DNA of 64,000 nucleotides from Cupriavidus malaysiensis. GTDB taxonomy: Bacteria; Pseudomonadota; Gammaproteobacteria; Burkholderiales; Burkholderiaceae. Shown here one piece after another: positions 1-8,579 of the stretch; position 1 is the stretch's first letter, and each line of letters opens with the position of its first letter. Made by a program: the position numbers and the translations under genes. Below the pieces are notes generated by a model. That model saw only the letters and a list, made by a program, of their open reading frames with translations, was not told where the DNA came from and did no database searches. The stretch covers positions 3,038,001 to 3,102,000 of the forward strand of contig NZ_CP017754.1 in assembly GCF_001854325.1 (NCBI RefSeq). Direction: 5' to 3'.

Positions 1-1015
1 CGCCTTCGCCCGTGGCGTTCAGGCCCTGCGGGGCCTGGCCGAACAGCCGCGTGAGCGGGATGCCAGTGGCGCCGCTGAGCTGCTGCGCGAACTGGATCAG
101 CACGTCCGACAGGCCGCTGAAGGTGTACTGGTGCGTCTCGAACTTGTCCTTCGCATCGAGGACGGTCATGCCCTCGTTCGTCTGCGCGAGGCGCGTGAAC
201 TCGATCTGCGCCTTCAGGCCAGACAGCGCGGGGCCGCCCATGGCGACAATCTCGCGCAGGTTCTCGATGCTGATGACGCGCAGGTGAGCCTTGTAGACCA
301 GCTGGCCGACGCCGACCGTCGCGCTGTCGAACGCGATCAGCCGGTCCCACATCGGCTCAAGCACCGACAGGCCCCACCCGTTCTCGCTGATGCGCTGGAA
401 GTGCGGCAGCTCCTTGCCATCCATCCGCAGCACGCGGGAATGGTGGATGCGCCCCCTCGGCAGCCCAGCCGACTCGGCGATGACGTCGTAGTACTCGGGC
501 TTGCCGAGATCCGGCCCGAGTTCCTTCACAACCTCGCCGACGGGCGGCGCGATCATCCAGCGATCGAGCACGGCGAGCCCCTTGAACTGGCCGCGACCGA
601 CCGTCTCGACCCGAAGCGGCGTCGCCAGATCCTGGCCCTCGATCAGCATGACCGCGATCGAGCCGCCGTAGAGCTGGGCCCACTTGCCGTTGTCGCACAG
701 CGATTCCCAGATCGCCAGGCGCATCATGTCGCGCTCAAGCTTGTTGATGTCGGCCGGGTCCAGGCCGGACATCTCAATGCCCTTGCGGGTCATGTCCTCG
801 GGGATCGCGTCGACCGCGGCGCCGACGATCCAGGAACCGCGATACGCGGCTTCCAGCCAGACCCGGTTGCGGCTCTGGTAGGTCAGCGTGTACTGGGACG
901 CGGACGACTGGTTCTCGGCGCCCCAGCCCAGCCGAGCCTGGAAGTTCGCGAACGAGTCGTTCGTGCGCTGCGCGGCCGGCTGCTGGCGGGAGGTGGGCCG
1001 GTTCTTTCGCGCCAT
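1..1015 (-). CDS. Phage portal protein, DUF1073 type (3' end missing)
   Basis: This is the N-terminal 338 residues of a portal protein of the DUF1073 family, which forms the dodecameric channel at the capsid vertex. Readable segments include the Q-rich start MARKNRPTSRQQ, a hydrophobic GSWIVGAAVDAIPEDMTRKG stretch, and IPLTRLFGQAPQGLNATGEG near the window edge, a hallmark of the family. It lies 21 bp downstream of the large terminase gene in the usual packaging order. The family Pfam entry is linked to Acb1-like proteins because some members carry an Acb1 anti-CBASS domain; whether this one does cannot be seen here. Confidence 0.88.
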   Translation of the reverse strand, partial: MARKNRPTSRQQPAAQRTNDSFANFQARLGWGAENQSSASQYTLTYQSRNRVWLEAAYRGSWIVGAAVDAIPEDMTRKGIEMSGLDPADINKLERDMMRLAIWESLCDNGKWAQLYGGSIAVMLIEGQDLATPLRVETVGRGQFKGLAVLDRWMIAPPVGEVVKELGPDLGKPEYYDVIAESAGLPRGRIHHSRVLRMDGKELPHFQRISENGWGLSVLEPMWDRLIAFDSATVGVGQLVYKAHLRVISIENLREIVAMGGPALSGLKAQIEFTRLAQTNEGMTVLDAKDKFETHQYTFSGLSDVLIQFAQQLSGATGIPLTRLFGQAPQGLNATGEG

Positions 1016-1036
1016 GGGGAGAACGTCCTGTCGTTG

Positions 1037-2587
1037 CTACCCGGCCAGCTTCTCCCAGACCGAAAGGCCCCGGGCAGCGCCGAGCATGTCATTGATCGCG
1101 TCGACCATCGGATCGATCTGGTCGTCGTGCATGTGCGTGTCGTCCGCGGTGAACGCATCGCACTCAGTCGTGAAGTCGCTCGCCCACGGCGCCTCTTCTG
1201 GAATGCAGACGAAGCCGGAATCGATCCAGCTCACCACGTCCATGACGCGCGTGAGCTTGTCGGTCGAGCGCGGGATGCCCTCGATCGGGAATCGCCCCTC
1301 GTCCTGGATGTCCTGGATCAGGCCGGTACCGCTCGCCTTGTCCTCGACGTACATCTGCCGCAGCGCGCCCAGGTTCGCGTCGCTGCCGGCGGCCAGATGC
1401 TTGTTCCAAAAGTCGATGGCCTGCTGCTTGAGCTGCGGCGCCGTCCACTTCCCGCGGATCAGGTCCAGCAGGTAGAGGCGGTTGTCGTAGCCAAGCCCCC
1501 AGCATTCGAAGACGCTGTAGTCGTTGCGCTCGGCCGTCTTCTGCGCCGTGTCGCCGTAGATGTGGCGATGGCGCAGCTGCGGCAGCACGCGGTAGCGCTG
1601 GAACTTGCCGCTCTGGATGATCCCGCCGCCCAGCGGGCTCGGGCGCTGCATGTACTGGCCGCTGAAGACGTAGCGGTCAGCCTTCTCGCTGGCCAGCAGG
1701 TCGTCGAGCGGCTCCTTATACGGCCAGTAGCTGAACCGGCCCGCGTCGTCCGTCTCGCCGCGCTCGACCAGCGCGCGCACGCGCTCGGGCAGCCGATCGA
1801 CATACTCATCGGTGATCAGCGCCGGGATCTCGATGAACTCCCAGTCGCCCGGCACCTTGCCGGCTTTGATGAAGCCCGTCGGGTCTTCCTCGGCCAGCCG
1901 CTGCATGATCACGATGATCGGCGTGTCCGGGTTGGCCTTCCGGCTCTTCACCGTCGACAGCAGCTTGCGGTTCGCCTTGTCGCGATTCGTCTTGCTGTAG
2001 GCGTCCTCGACCTTCAGCGGGTCGTCGATGATGATGGCGCCCTGCCACCCCTCCGCCATGTGGCCCGCGCGGAAGCCCGTGATCTGGCCGCCGAGCGAGA
2101 CCGCGTACACGCCGCCCGCTTTCTTGCCCTCGGAAACGACGTTCCAGCGCTTCTTCGACTTGGCGTCTGCCGCGATGGTCAGCGGCCAGAGAGCCTGGTA
2201 CTCGTCCGACTGCACGATCTCGCGCGCCGTCTCGCTGTTCAGCAGCGCCAGGTCATCCGAGTAGGAGATGTGCAGGAACCGCGCGCGCGGGTTCCGCGCC
2301 AGCCCCCGGGCGATCAGGTTGATCGCCACCAGCTCGGTCTTCGACGAGCCCGGCGGCACGTTGATGACGACGTTCTTCAGCTCGCCGTCGATCACGCGCT
2401 GGACCGTGTCCGCAATCAGGACGTGGTGCCAGTTGACCCGGAACTTGATGCCTTGCCGGTGCTTGAAGAAGTACCGGCTGAAAAACAGGTGATCGCGCTC
2501 GCACTTCGCCTTCAGGACGGCGCGCTCGACCGCAGGGTCAATAGTCGTCCTCGAGCTTGGCGACGGCGGCTGCGACCTGTTTTTCAT
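1037..2587 (-). CDS. Terminase large subunit
   Basis: The packaging motor ATPase and nuclease that cuts concatemers and pumps DNA into proheads. At 516 residues it has the normal length. Walker A is PPGSSKT near residue 78, Walker B is IIIDDP near 185, and the C-terminal RNase H-like nuclease shows acidic residues in IYGDTAQKT (about D346), [10 protein letters not shown] (about 413-421) and [12 protein letters not shown] near 492. The gene overlaps the small terminase gene by 50 bp, so a start slightly downstream is possible. It precedes the portal gene, the classical order. Confidence 0.96.
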   Translation of the reverse strand: MKNRSQPPSPSSRTTIDPAVERAVLKAKCERDHLFFSRYFFKHRQGIKFRVNWHHVLIADTVQRVIDGELKNVVINVPPGSSKTELVAINLIARGLARNPRARFLHISYSDDLALLNSETAREIVQSDEYQALWPLTIAADAKSKKRWNVVSEGKKAGGVYAVSLGGQITGFRAGHMAEGWQGAIIIDDPLKVEDAYSKTNRDKANRKLLSTVKSRKANPDTPIIVIMQRLAEEDPTGFIKAGKVPGDWEFIEIPALITDEYVDRLPERVRALVERGETDDAGRFSYWPYKEPLDDLLASEKADRYVFSGQYMQRPSPLGGGIIQSGKFQRYRVLPQLRHRHIYGDTAQKTAERNDYSVFECWGLGYDNRLYLLDLIRGKWTAPQLKQQAIDFWNKHLAAGSDANLGALRQMYVEDKASGTGLIQDIQDEGRFPIEGIPRSTDKLTRVMDVVSWIDSGFVCIPEEAPWASDFTTECDAFTADDTHMHDDQIDPMVDAINDMLGAARGLSVWEKLAG

Positions 2588-2948
2588 CGACGACGGTGGT
2601 GCGTTGTTCGACCGGTCCGCCGTCCTTGCCGGTCAGCTCGACGCCCTGAGGTGGCTCCTTCCAGCCGGCCTGGGTCTTCAGCCAGAAGATGGCCGCCGTC
2701 ACGGCGCCTTTGCCGCTGCCGGTGGCATGCCGGAACAGCGACTGCGCGACGAGCGTGTTGGCCTGGTCCTTGCCGCTGTCCAGCTCCTTGCGGAAGTACT
2801 TCCTGAGCGAGACCACACCGAGCGCCTTGCCCGTCTGCGGGTTGTGGACCCGCTCGGCAATGTACTCGTGCGGCGCGCCGAAGCCGGCGAGGGAGAGCAC
2901 CAGCTTCCGGTCCTCGTCCGTCGGCACGAAGGGCTTGCGTCCTGCCAT
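2538..2948 (-). CDS. Terminase small subunit
   Basis: A 136-residue protein, starting at [14 protein letters not shown], with an N-terminal helix-turn-helix ([18 protein letters not shown]) followed by a helical middle part and an acidic tail. This is the pattern of small terminases that recognise the packaging site and load the large subunit. An upstream in-frame start at 2969 would add seven residues. Function is inferred from the fold-like pattern and its position directly before the large subunit. Confidence 0.8.
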   Translation of the reverse strand: MAGRKPFVPTDEDRKLVLSLAGFGAPHEYIAERVHNPQTGKALGVVSLRKYFRKELDSGKDQANTLVAQSLFRHATGSGKGAVTAAIFWLKTQAGWKEPPQGVELTGKDGGPVEQRTTVVDEKQVAAAVAKLEDDY

Positions 2949-3139
2949 GTCATTGCTTCCCACCCCCAACTTCCGGAGGGCTTAAACAGCCGGGCTCACC
3001 GCCGAAATAGAAGGATTTGCGTCTTTCAGGATTCGAGATGGCACAGCATAGGAGATCGCTACGCCGCCCAAGCCACCGCCGTTCGCAGGTGGCCGCGCCG
3101 CCACGGGCACTGGCTGCAACCCACAGACGGGCAGAGAGC

Positions 3140-3523
3140 ATGGCGGTCTATACGGCCATATTTGGCCAGTACTGGTCTTGGAAGCAGGAGTTCATGAAGC
3201 ACTTGACCCTGCTGAACGGCCTAGGCCTCACCGCATCTGCGACGCTGGCTGGCACGGGCCTCCTACAGGGGAAAGCTGGCGTCGCCGGCGCATGGATCTG
3301 GCTCTTCACGCTCGGCCTCTACGCCGCCGTGCTGGCGCTTGGAATGGGCTCGCAAGATCTCCGGATGCACCGAAAACGGCAAATCGAGGCGCTCATCCTC
3401 GGGGACGCCGATCATCCTGAAATGCAGCAGGTACTGGAATCCCCCTGGTTCAAGTGGCTCGGCTTCGCATCGCTTGCCTTCTTCCTGTTCGGCGCAGGCT
3501 GGCTCAGCTACGCCCTGTCCTAG
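3140..3523 (+). CDS. Small membrane protein of unknown function
   Basis: A 127-residue protein opposite to the late operon. It has three hydrophobic segments, around residues 23-40, 47-68 and the C-terminal 22 residues, separated by a charged loop with DLRMHRKRQIEALILGDAD. The in-frame open frame extends upstream to 3017, but the upstream part is arginine rich and reads like noncoding sequence. Its TAG stop and that of the convergent methyltransferase gene overlap within a CTAG. A lysogenic (moron) role such as superinfection exclusion is possible but not shown. Confidence 0.6.
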   Translation: MAVYTAIFGQYWSWKQEFMKHLTLLNGLGLTASATLAGTGLLQGKAGVAGAWIWLFTLGLYAAVLALGMGSQDLRMHRKRQIEALILGDADHPEMQQVLESPWFKWLGFASLAFFLFGAGWLSYALS

Positions 3524-4902
3524 GACGTCTCGGCGTCGGGGAACAGGTCGTCTGAGATCTCCACATCGCCGCAGGCGGCCACTGCCCGCTTCCAGTCGCC
3601 CTTCACGAACACCAGCACGTGCTGGTGGGCTGTGCCCAGCTTCCGGCTGGCGCTGAACTGCTTGCCGGCCCGGATGGGCAGGCTGCCCAGGGCGGTCAGT
3701 AGCACCGCGTGGTTGTACAGCGCCATGCCCGCATCGAGGAAGGCTTCGATCGTGTCCGCCACGAAGTTCCGGTATGGCCCGGTGCCGCGCTTCTCGCGCA
3801 CGTCGCCGACCACGAAGCAGGCGAAGCGGTCGGGCTTGAGCTGCCCCACTGCGCCGGCGATCACCTCGCGGTAGGCGGTCAGGAAGGCCGGATAGTCCAT
3901 CGTGGACAGGTCGGCCGGATCGTCCGAATAGCGCTCGAGGTCCGCATAGGGCGGGCACGAGAACACGAAGTCGGCTTCCAGGTCTGCCAGGCGCCGGCCG
4001 ATCTGCCGGCTGTCGCCCACGTGCCAGGCCGGCGCCGGGTCTTCCGTCCGCACCAGGTGGAGCTGGCCGCGGTTCGCTTCCACCTGCTCGGCGCGCAGCT
4101 CCATGCCGATGTACTGCCGGCCCAGCCGCGAGGCCACCAGGCCGCGCACGCTGCCGCCGGCGAACGGGTCCAGCACAATCCCGCCCGGCGGGCAGAACCA
4201 GCTGTAGGCCAGTTCGCACAGCACCGGGTCGAAGATGCTGGTCCGGTGCTGCGCCGGCGCGCCGCTGTCCGCCTTCTGGTGCTCGGACGCCTTGGCGTAG
4301 GCCGGCGCGTCGCGGCCCAACTCGGACTGGATACCCAGCGCCAGCCAGGCGGCCTTGCGTTCCTGCCAGGCCGCGTCGCGCGCGTTGAGCGTGCTGAACG
4401 GCGGCACCATGAACCGGTCGGCCAGGCTCTTGCTGGCGCCGCCCGGGCCCGGCTCGCCGGGGTCCAGCAGCTCGGCCAGCTCACCCGCGTCGAAGCCGAT
4501 CAGGCTCAGGTCGAACTCGGCATCACGCAGGTCCGCCAGCTCGGCGGCCAGCAGTGCGGTGTCCCAGCCAGCGTTCTCGGCCAGCTTGTTGTCGGCCAGG
4601 ATGTAGGCTCGGCGCTCGTCAGCGTCCAGGTGTGACAGGTCGACCGTGGGCACCTCGCCAGCCACTGGGCAGTGGCGGATGGACTCGCCGGCCGCCCACA
4701 GCTGCGTGGCCGCCTCAAGCCGGCCGTGCCCGGCCAGCAGCTCGTCGCCGGCGGTCAAGGCCGCGTTGGTCCAGCCGAAGCGCCGCAGCGAGGCCTTGAG
4801 CTGCTCGATCTGGGCTGCGCTGTGCGTCCGCGCATTCCGCTCATACCGGACCAGGTCGGCCGCCGCGCGGTACACGACGGCGAGCTGGTCGGGGTTTTTC
4901 AT
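3520..4902 (-). CDS. ParB-like nuclease/DNA methyltransferase fusion
   Basis: A 460-residue two-domain protein. The N-terminal 150 residues are ParB/Srx-like (YERNARTHSAAQIEQLKASL, then GHGRLEAA and ILADNKLAENAGWD). The C-terminal part is an amino-methyltransferase with the AdoMet motif DPFAGGSVRG and catalytic SCPPYADLERYS. Such fusions are common in phage packaging regions and methylate DNA, probably protecting it from restriction. The frame extends to 5046, but the start at 4902 (MKNPDQLAVVYR) fits the domain boundary. Target sequence is not predictable; SPPY-type motifs occur in N4-cytosine and N6-adenine enzymes. Confidence 0.9.
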   Translation of the reverse strand: MKNPDQLAVVYRAAADLVRYERNARTHSAAQIEQLKASLRRFGWTNAALTAGDELLAGHGRLEAATQLWAAGESIRHCPVAGEVPTVDLSHLDADERRAYILADNKLAENAGWDTALLAAELADLRDAEFDLSLIGFDAGELAELLDPGEPGPGGASKSLADRFMVPPFSTLNARDAAWQERKAAWLALGIQSELGRDAPAYAKASEHQKADSGAPAQHRTSIFDPVLCELAYSWFCPPGGIVLDPFAGGSVRGLVASRLGRQYIGMELRAEQVEANRGQLHLVRTEDPAPAWHVGDSRQIGRRLADLEADFVFSCPPYADLERYSDDPADLSTMDYPAFLTAYREVIAGAVGQLKPDRFACFVVGDVREKRGTGPYRNFVADTIEAFLDAGMALYNHAVLLTALGSLPIRAGKQFSASRKLGTAHQHVLVFVKGDWKRAVAACGDVEISDDLFPDAETS

Positions 4903-5095
4903 AGGCGACAGAAATGCTGGGACGCGGAAGAAAGAAGCCCGGCGCGTGGCCGGGCAATCCACTGCGGGGAGCGGTGGAGGAGACAGAGGAAATCTATCCG
5001 CTGGCGCCAGATCGAGCGCCAGCGGAGGGGAGTTTGCTGCGCGCACAAGATGGGAGGAAAATCGTTCGATTTCCCCTCATTCGATCGCGTGCCGC

Positions 5096-5677
5096 ATGAA
5101 TACCATCTACAAAGACAAGAAGCTCCGCGAGGCGCTGTATTCGATATACCTTGCGCAATTCAAGGCTTTCAAAGCCTGTCCTGACCAATTGAATAAGGCC
5201 GATGCAACCCGGATGCTCACGAGTCTGATGGGCTCCAAGCCCTGGTCGTGGCGCGTGGTTGGCATCACACCTGCTGCGCTGGAAGTCTTCAAAGAGCACC
5301 ACTTCGAGAAGCCCAAGGAAAAGCTACTCCAGCGCGGCCACATTTACAGCCGTTCCAGCACTGCGGAAGCCTTGCTCAGGAGCGATGAGCCGAGACCCCT
5401 GAAAGACTTCTTCGATTTTTTCCTCGAACGGGACAAAACGGTAATCGGCCTAACCAGTGAGAACCCTAGCCGCGGCAATCATTCAACTCCTTGCTACTAC
5501 CCCATCGATCTATCCAGCGAGCTGTTCCCGTGCGGGTCGCTTATTGGCTGGAAGCAGGGCGAGAAGGAGGCAACGTTTCTGAGGGCCCTGTACGAAGCTC
5601 GGCATAAGGCGCCCCGATCATGCGGTTGGCCACAGAATGAGAGCTGCCCTCAATGCAAAGCAGTAGCGGCAAAGTAG
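5096..5677 (+). CDS. Hypothetical protein, possible moron
   Basis: A 193-residue protein beginning MNTIYKDKKLREALYSIY, soluble, without signal peptide or obvious domain. It contains SLMGSKPWSWRVVGITPAAL and ends with a cysteine pair (CPQC). The AT content is clearly higher than in neighbouring genes, and the strand is opposite to the late operon, both typical of cargo genes. The family is not recognised; one possibility is a restriction or defence-related accessory protein, but nothing in the sequence shows a catalytic motif. Confidence 0.65.
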   Translation: MNTIYKDKKLREALYSIYLAQFKAFKACPDQLNKADATRMLTSLMGSKPWSWRVVGITPAALEVFKEHHFEKPKEKLLQRGHIYSRSSTAEALLRSDEPRPLKDFFDFFLERDKTVIGLTSENPSRGNHSTPCYYPIDLSSELFPCGSLIGWKQGEKEATFLRALYEARHKAPRSCGWPQNESCPQCKAVAAK

Positions 5678-5773
5678 AGGCCCACGAAAGGCGCCCTCTC
5701 CAGCGAGAGTCGCGAGCACACCCGAAGCCGGTCCGCAGCGATAATTGAGGCTGGCTGGCTATTGAGAATCCAG

Positions 5774-5974
5774 ATGACCGAAAGAAAGCGAGTCGACGCC
5801 TTCAAGGTGCGGCACCAGGGAACTGGCACCGTGCACGACGTGTTCGTCTACGAACTGCGGATCGGCGACAAGCCGGCGCAGACCTTCGAAACCCGCAGTG
5901 GAAAGGCGCTGGTTCGAATCTCCGAGAACCAGTTCGAGATGCCTGACACGAAGGCAAGATTTACCCGCATATAA
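5774..5974 (+). CDS. Small hypothetical protein
   Basis: A 66-residue, probably beta-rich protein starting MTERKRVDAFKVRHQG. A TTG 12 bp upstream could add four residues. It lies directly before a bidirectional terminator. No known domain is recognised. Confidence 0.5.
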   Translation: MTERKRVDAFKVRHQGTGTVHDVFVYELRIGDKPAQTFETRSGKALVRISENQFEMPDTKARFTRI

Positions 5975-5977
5975 CGC

Positions 5978-6000
5978 AAAAGCCCGCTTGCGCGGGCTTT
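5978..6000. terminator. Bidirectional Rho-independent terminator (tR'-like)
   Basis: A nine-base-pair stem AAAGCCCGC/GCGGGCTTT with a TTGC loop, followed by T residues on both strands. It ends the plus-strand small gene and, on the minus strand, lies directly downstream of the proposed late promoter, where a Q-type antiterminator would have to be read through. Confidence 0.85.
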
Positions 6001-6062
6001 GGACGTAGTTCTCAGGTGTATCGAGTTGACGCCATTTTTGTGCACGATTTGCACATTGTCAA
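6001..6062 (-). promoter_or_regulatory. Putative late promoter and Q-utilisation site
   Basis: On the minus strand TTGACA (6057-6062) is followed after 17 bp by AAAAAT (6034-6039). Directly after it comes GGCGTCAACTCGATACA (6017-6033), which is nearly identical in prophage 2 at 52662-52678, and then a terminator hairpin. The spacer contains the inverted repeat TGTGCA/TGCACA. The layout matches the lambda pR'-qut-tR' arrangement; the assignment is inference from position, conservation and terminator. Confidence 0.6.
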
Positions 6063-6661
6063 GCGGCGACCTCGATTTTCACCATCCCAGCGGCCTTCAG
6101 GCGGATGTCGATGGCCGTCCAGGCAACCTGCTCTACCCCGGGCGCCGAGTTCAGCCCGCGGCGGCCGCGCTCGCCCTCGATCCACAGCTTGAGGCGCTTG
6201 TTCTGCTCGCCGACCGTGTTCCGGTGGGCGCCGCAGTCCTCGGCGATCTGCACCAGGTCGATCTTCACCCCGAAGATTTTCTCCAGGATCGAGCGGCGCA
6301 CACGGTAGTGCGAGAACGACCCCGACAACTGCTGCATGGCCTGGTCCGTCAGCCAGACGATGGCCTCGGCCCATTCCGGGTTCAGTGTCTTGCCCATGCA
6401 GCAGGCCGACCGGCACTCGCACGGCAGCTCGCGCGGCGCGGCGCGCGCGGTCAGCACACGCTGATGCAGCTCGGGCAGCGTACCCAATTCTCGACGGATC
6501 ATGCCGGCCTGGGCGGCCCCGTCGACACCGACAAGCCCCTTCCCTGACCCGATCGCGGGCGACATGGCCTTGTTCATCGCCGAGGCCTGGTACTGCTGGC
6601 CCGAGTAGCTGAACGCGAAGCGCAGCGCGTCGTGAGAGCTGTCGAAGAGGCGTTCTTCCAT
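6059..6661 (-). CDS. Q-like late gene regulator (putative antiterminator)
   Basis: A 200-residue protein, clearly homologous to the product at 52712-53323 in prophage 2. Shared features are the N-terminus (LRFAFSYSxQQY), GSGKGLVG, a cysteine cluster (CECRSACC) and a C-terminal helix-turn-helix (IAEDCGAHRNTVGEQNKRLK). It is the last gene before the late module and is followed by a promoter and terminator, the position of Q proteins in lambdoid phages. The start at 6661 aligns with the TTG start of the paralogue. Function is inferred from context, not from a named family match. Confidence 0.65.
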   Translation of the reverse strand: MEERLFDSSHDALRFAFSYSGQQYQASAMNKAMSPAIGSGKGLVGVDGAAQAGMIRRELGTLPELHQRVLTARAAPRELPCECRSACCMGKTLNPEWAEAIVWLTDQAMQQLSGSFSHYRVRRSILEKIFGVKIDLVQIAEDCGAHRNTVGEQNKRLKLWIEGERGRRGLNSAPGVEQVAWTAIDIRLKAAGMVKIEVAA

Positions 6662-6689
6662 CGTGGTTTCCCCCGTCACGTTCAATCCT

Positions 6690-7160
6690 TCAAGCCGCTT
6701 GCAGCGGCAGTTGTTCCACGCTCACGCGCACCCCGGGCGAGGCGCTGTAGCGCTTGCTGATGCGGTACTCGACCGCCTGGGCATCGTCGACCCACACGAT
6801 GCCGTTCATGCCGTCCTTCACGGCCTTGAGCACGTTGTCGGCATCGGGCTTTTTCGTCGCCGCGATCTGGCCGGCAATGGCCTGCTGCTGGCGCTTCTTG
6901 GACCAGCTGGCCGGGATCTGCAGCTCGATGTCGAGCCAGAGCTCGACCGGGCCCTCGATGGGCGGCCGGCCGGCCATGGCCTGCGTCGCGGCCAGCTTGA
7001 CCAGGTTCTCGTATCGAGCCGTCGGCTCGGGGGTGTAGGTCCGCACGAAGCCGCCCTGGCGCGAGAACTTGGGCCGACCCTTGGCGACCGGCTGCCCGGG
7101 CACGGCGAACACGACGCGGCGCAGTGCGCGGCCGTCGGCGAAGAGCGATTGCGTCGTCAT
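6690..7160 (-). CDS. rusA: RusA-type Holliday junction resolvase
   Basis: A 156-residue endonuclease that cuts four-way junctions before packaging or during recombination. It carries the signature PDADNVLKAVKDGMNGIVW followed by VDDAQAVEY, with the conserved aspartates and lysine of the active site. The start MTTQSLF overlaps the end of the DUF1376 gene by four bases, indicating translational coupling; an in-frame extension upstream to 7313 is rejected because it lies within the coupled gene. Confidence 0.93.
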   Translation of the reverse strand: MTTQSLFADGRALRRVVFAVPGQPVAKGRPKFSRQGGFVRTYTPEPTARYENLVKLAATQAMAGRPPIEGPVELWLDIELQIPASWSKKRQQQAIAGQIAATKKPDADNVLKAVKDGMNGIVWVDDAQAVEYRISKRYSASPGVRVSVEQLPLQAA

Positions 7161-8155
7161 GCTGCGGCCACCTGTCCCGGCGCCACGCCGTACATGAGCA
7201 CGTGCACGCGCTCGAACTCGTTCGGGTTCATGCGCTCGGCCTTGCTGACCTCGCGCTCGATCAGCCGCTGGTCGCCCGAGGCCCCGATCACCCGCAGACG
7301 GAACCAGAGCCAAGGCTCGTCGGCGCCCTGCCTCAGCCCGTGCTCGCCGGCCTTGGCCAGCACGCCGTCGGTCGTGGCATCCCAGTCCGTGCCGGGCGGA
7401 CCGCTGCGGTCGCCGGCCAGCGCCTCGTCGACGAACGGCTCGAGGAAGCCGGGGTTCACCGCCGAGCTGTCCCTGTCGGCATCCCTTCGCGCACGCGCGA
7501 GGGCATGAGCCCGGAGCAACACCGGCACGGCAATGCGGCGCACGGCAATCCGGAGCAACGCCTCGCGTGCGCGCGGGGTCAGGGCGACGGTCTTGCCCCG
7601 CTCGGCCTCCAAGCGCTGGAGGGCTTCCCCGATCTCATCGGCGGAAAGCGGCGGCGGCGATTCCGAGTTATCCACAGGGCCTACCACGTTCGAACTACCT
7701 ACGCCGCTTGAGTAGGTATTGTTTTTCTGGCTATGGCTATGGTTAACCAGCGCGGGTTCTGAGGTGGGTTCAATTTGGGTTACCGAACCGAAACCCATTG
7801 GGTTTTCTGGTGGGTTATCCGTGGGTTGCCCTTTCCTCGGACGGCCGCCCTTTTTTCCGTTCTCTCGGTTTGCATCCGCCTTCGGCTTGGCTTTCTCGAT
7901 TTCCGCGTCGATCCGCTTGTGGCGGAACCCGTCGATGCCATCCTGGAAGAACTGCAAGAGGATGCTGTCAACGGCTTTCTGTTCTGCCTTGTCGGTAGCA
8001 CGCGCGATGCGGTAGACGGCCTTACGGTCGGTGGGCAGCGGCTTCTCGGTCGAGTAGTAGAAGTCCATCAGGCGGTTGTAGGCGCCGTCCTCGACCATCG
8101 AGAGGTGGACCGTATCGCGCGCGTAGTCGCCTGTGTAGCGCTTGTAGAAGTTCAT
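7157..8155 (-). CDS. DUF1376 (YdaU-like) replication-associated protein
   Basis: A 332-residue protein with an N-terminal DUF1376 domain (NFYKRYTGDYARDTVHLSMVE, then AYNRLMDFYYSTEKPLP), which resembles a winged-helix DNA-binding fold. A low-complexity, asparagine and serine-rich linker follows, and a helical C-terminal half. Proteins of this type occupy the replication initiator position of many phages. GC content drops in the linker region, around 7680-7860, where a phage origin might lie, but no iterons were found. Confidence 0.88.
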   Translation of the reverse strand: MNFYKRYTGDYARDTVHLSMVEDGAYNRLMDFYYSTEKPLPTDRKAVYRIARATDKAEQKAVDSILLQFFQDGIDGFRHKRIDAEIEKAKPKADANRENGKKGGRPRKGQPTDNPPENPMGFGSVTQIEPTSEPALVNHSHSQKNNTYSSGVGSSNVVGPVDNSESPPPLSADEIGEALQRLEAERGKTVALTPRAREALLRIAVRRIAVPVLLRAHALARARRDADRDSSAVNPGFLEPFVDEALAGDRSGPPGTDWDATTDGVLAKAGEHGLRQGADEPWLWFRLRVIGASGDQRLIEREVSKAERMNPNEFERVHVLMYGVAPGQVAAA

Positions 8156-8204
8156 GAGGCCCTCCAATGCGGAAGGGCCTTGAAATTGACGTCTGCGAGA
8201 GTGC

Positions 8205-8429
8205 TTAGCGCTGTTCTTCCAACAGCTTCAGCAAGCCCTTCGCGAGCGCCTCGACGCAATCCAGCGGCACGTCGACTTCCTTGATACTGACTGACTCGAA
8301 GTCCTGCGCGATACCCGCCACGGTGATCTTGACATCCCTGTACGGTGTCAGCTCGATCGAGATCTGCGGCCGATCGCCTACCACCACGTACCCGTTTTTC
8401 CCATCCGATTGCATCCTTGTCTGCCTCAT
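8205..8429 (-). CDS. Hypothetical phage protein
   Basis: A 74-residue protein starting MRQTRMQSDGKNG with a purine-rich ribosome binding site (AGGCAGG). Its alternating hydrophobic pattern suggests a small alpha/beta domain. A competing overlapping frame begins with GTG at 8583, coupled to the methyltransferase stop, and may encode a short peptide, but its downstream part reads like a shadow of this gene. Confidence 0.6.
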   Translation of the reverse strand: MRQTRMQSDGKNGYVVVGDRPQISIELTPYRDVKITVAGIAQDFESVSIKEVDVPLDCVEALAKGLLKLLEEQR

Positions 8430-8579
8430 GTCCTGCCTGGTTGAAGGGACGGGCGGGCGCGGCATGGCAGGCGACTGCCGCGCGCCGGTGGCCACCGGCT
8501 GCCCGACTGGAAACCAGATCATAAGCCAGCGCGATGCGCAGGAAGCAGTCGGGGGGTGTCAGTGGCGGTTGGTCGGAGT

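Noticed and set aside
131..2806. Very long open frame on the plus strand over the portal and terminase genes
   Set aside because: It is a GC-driven shadow; the minus frames carry the terminase and portal motifs.
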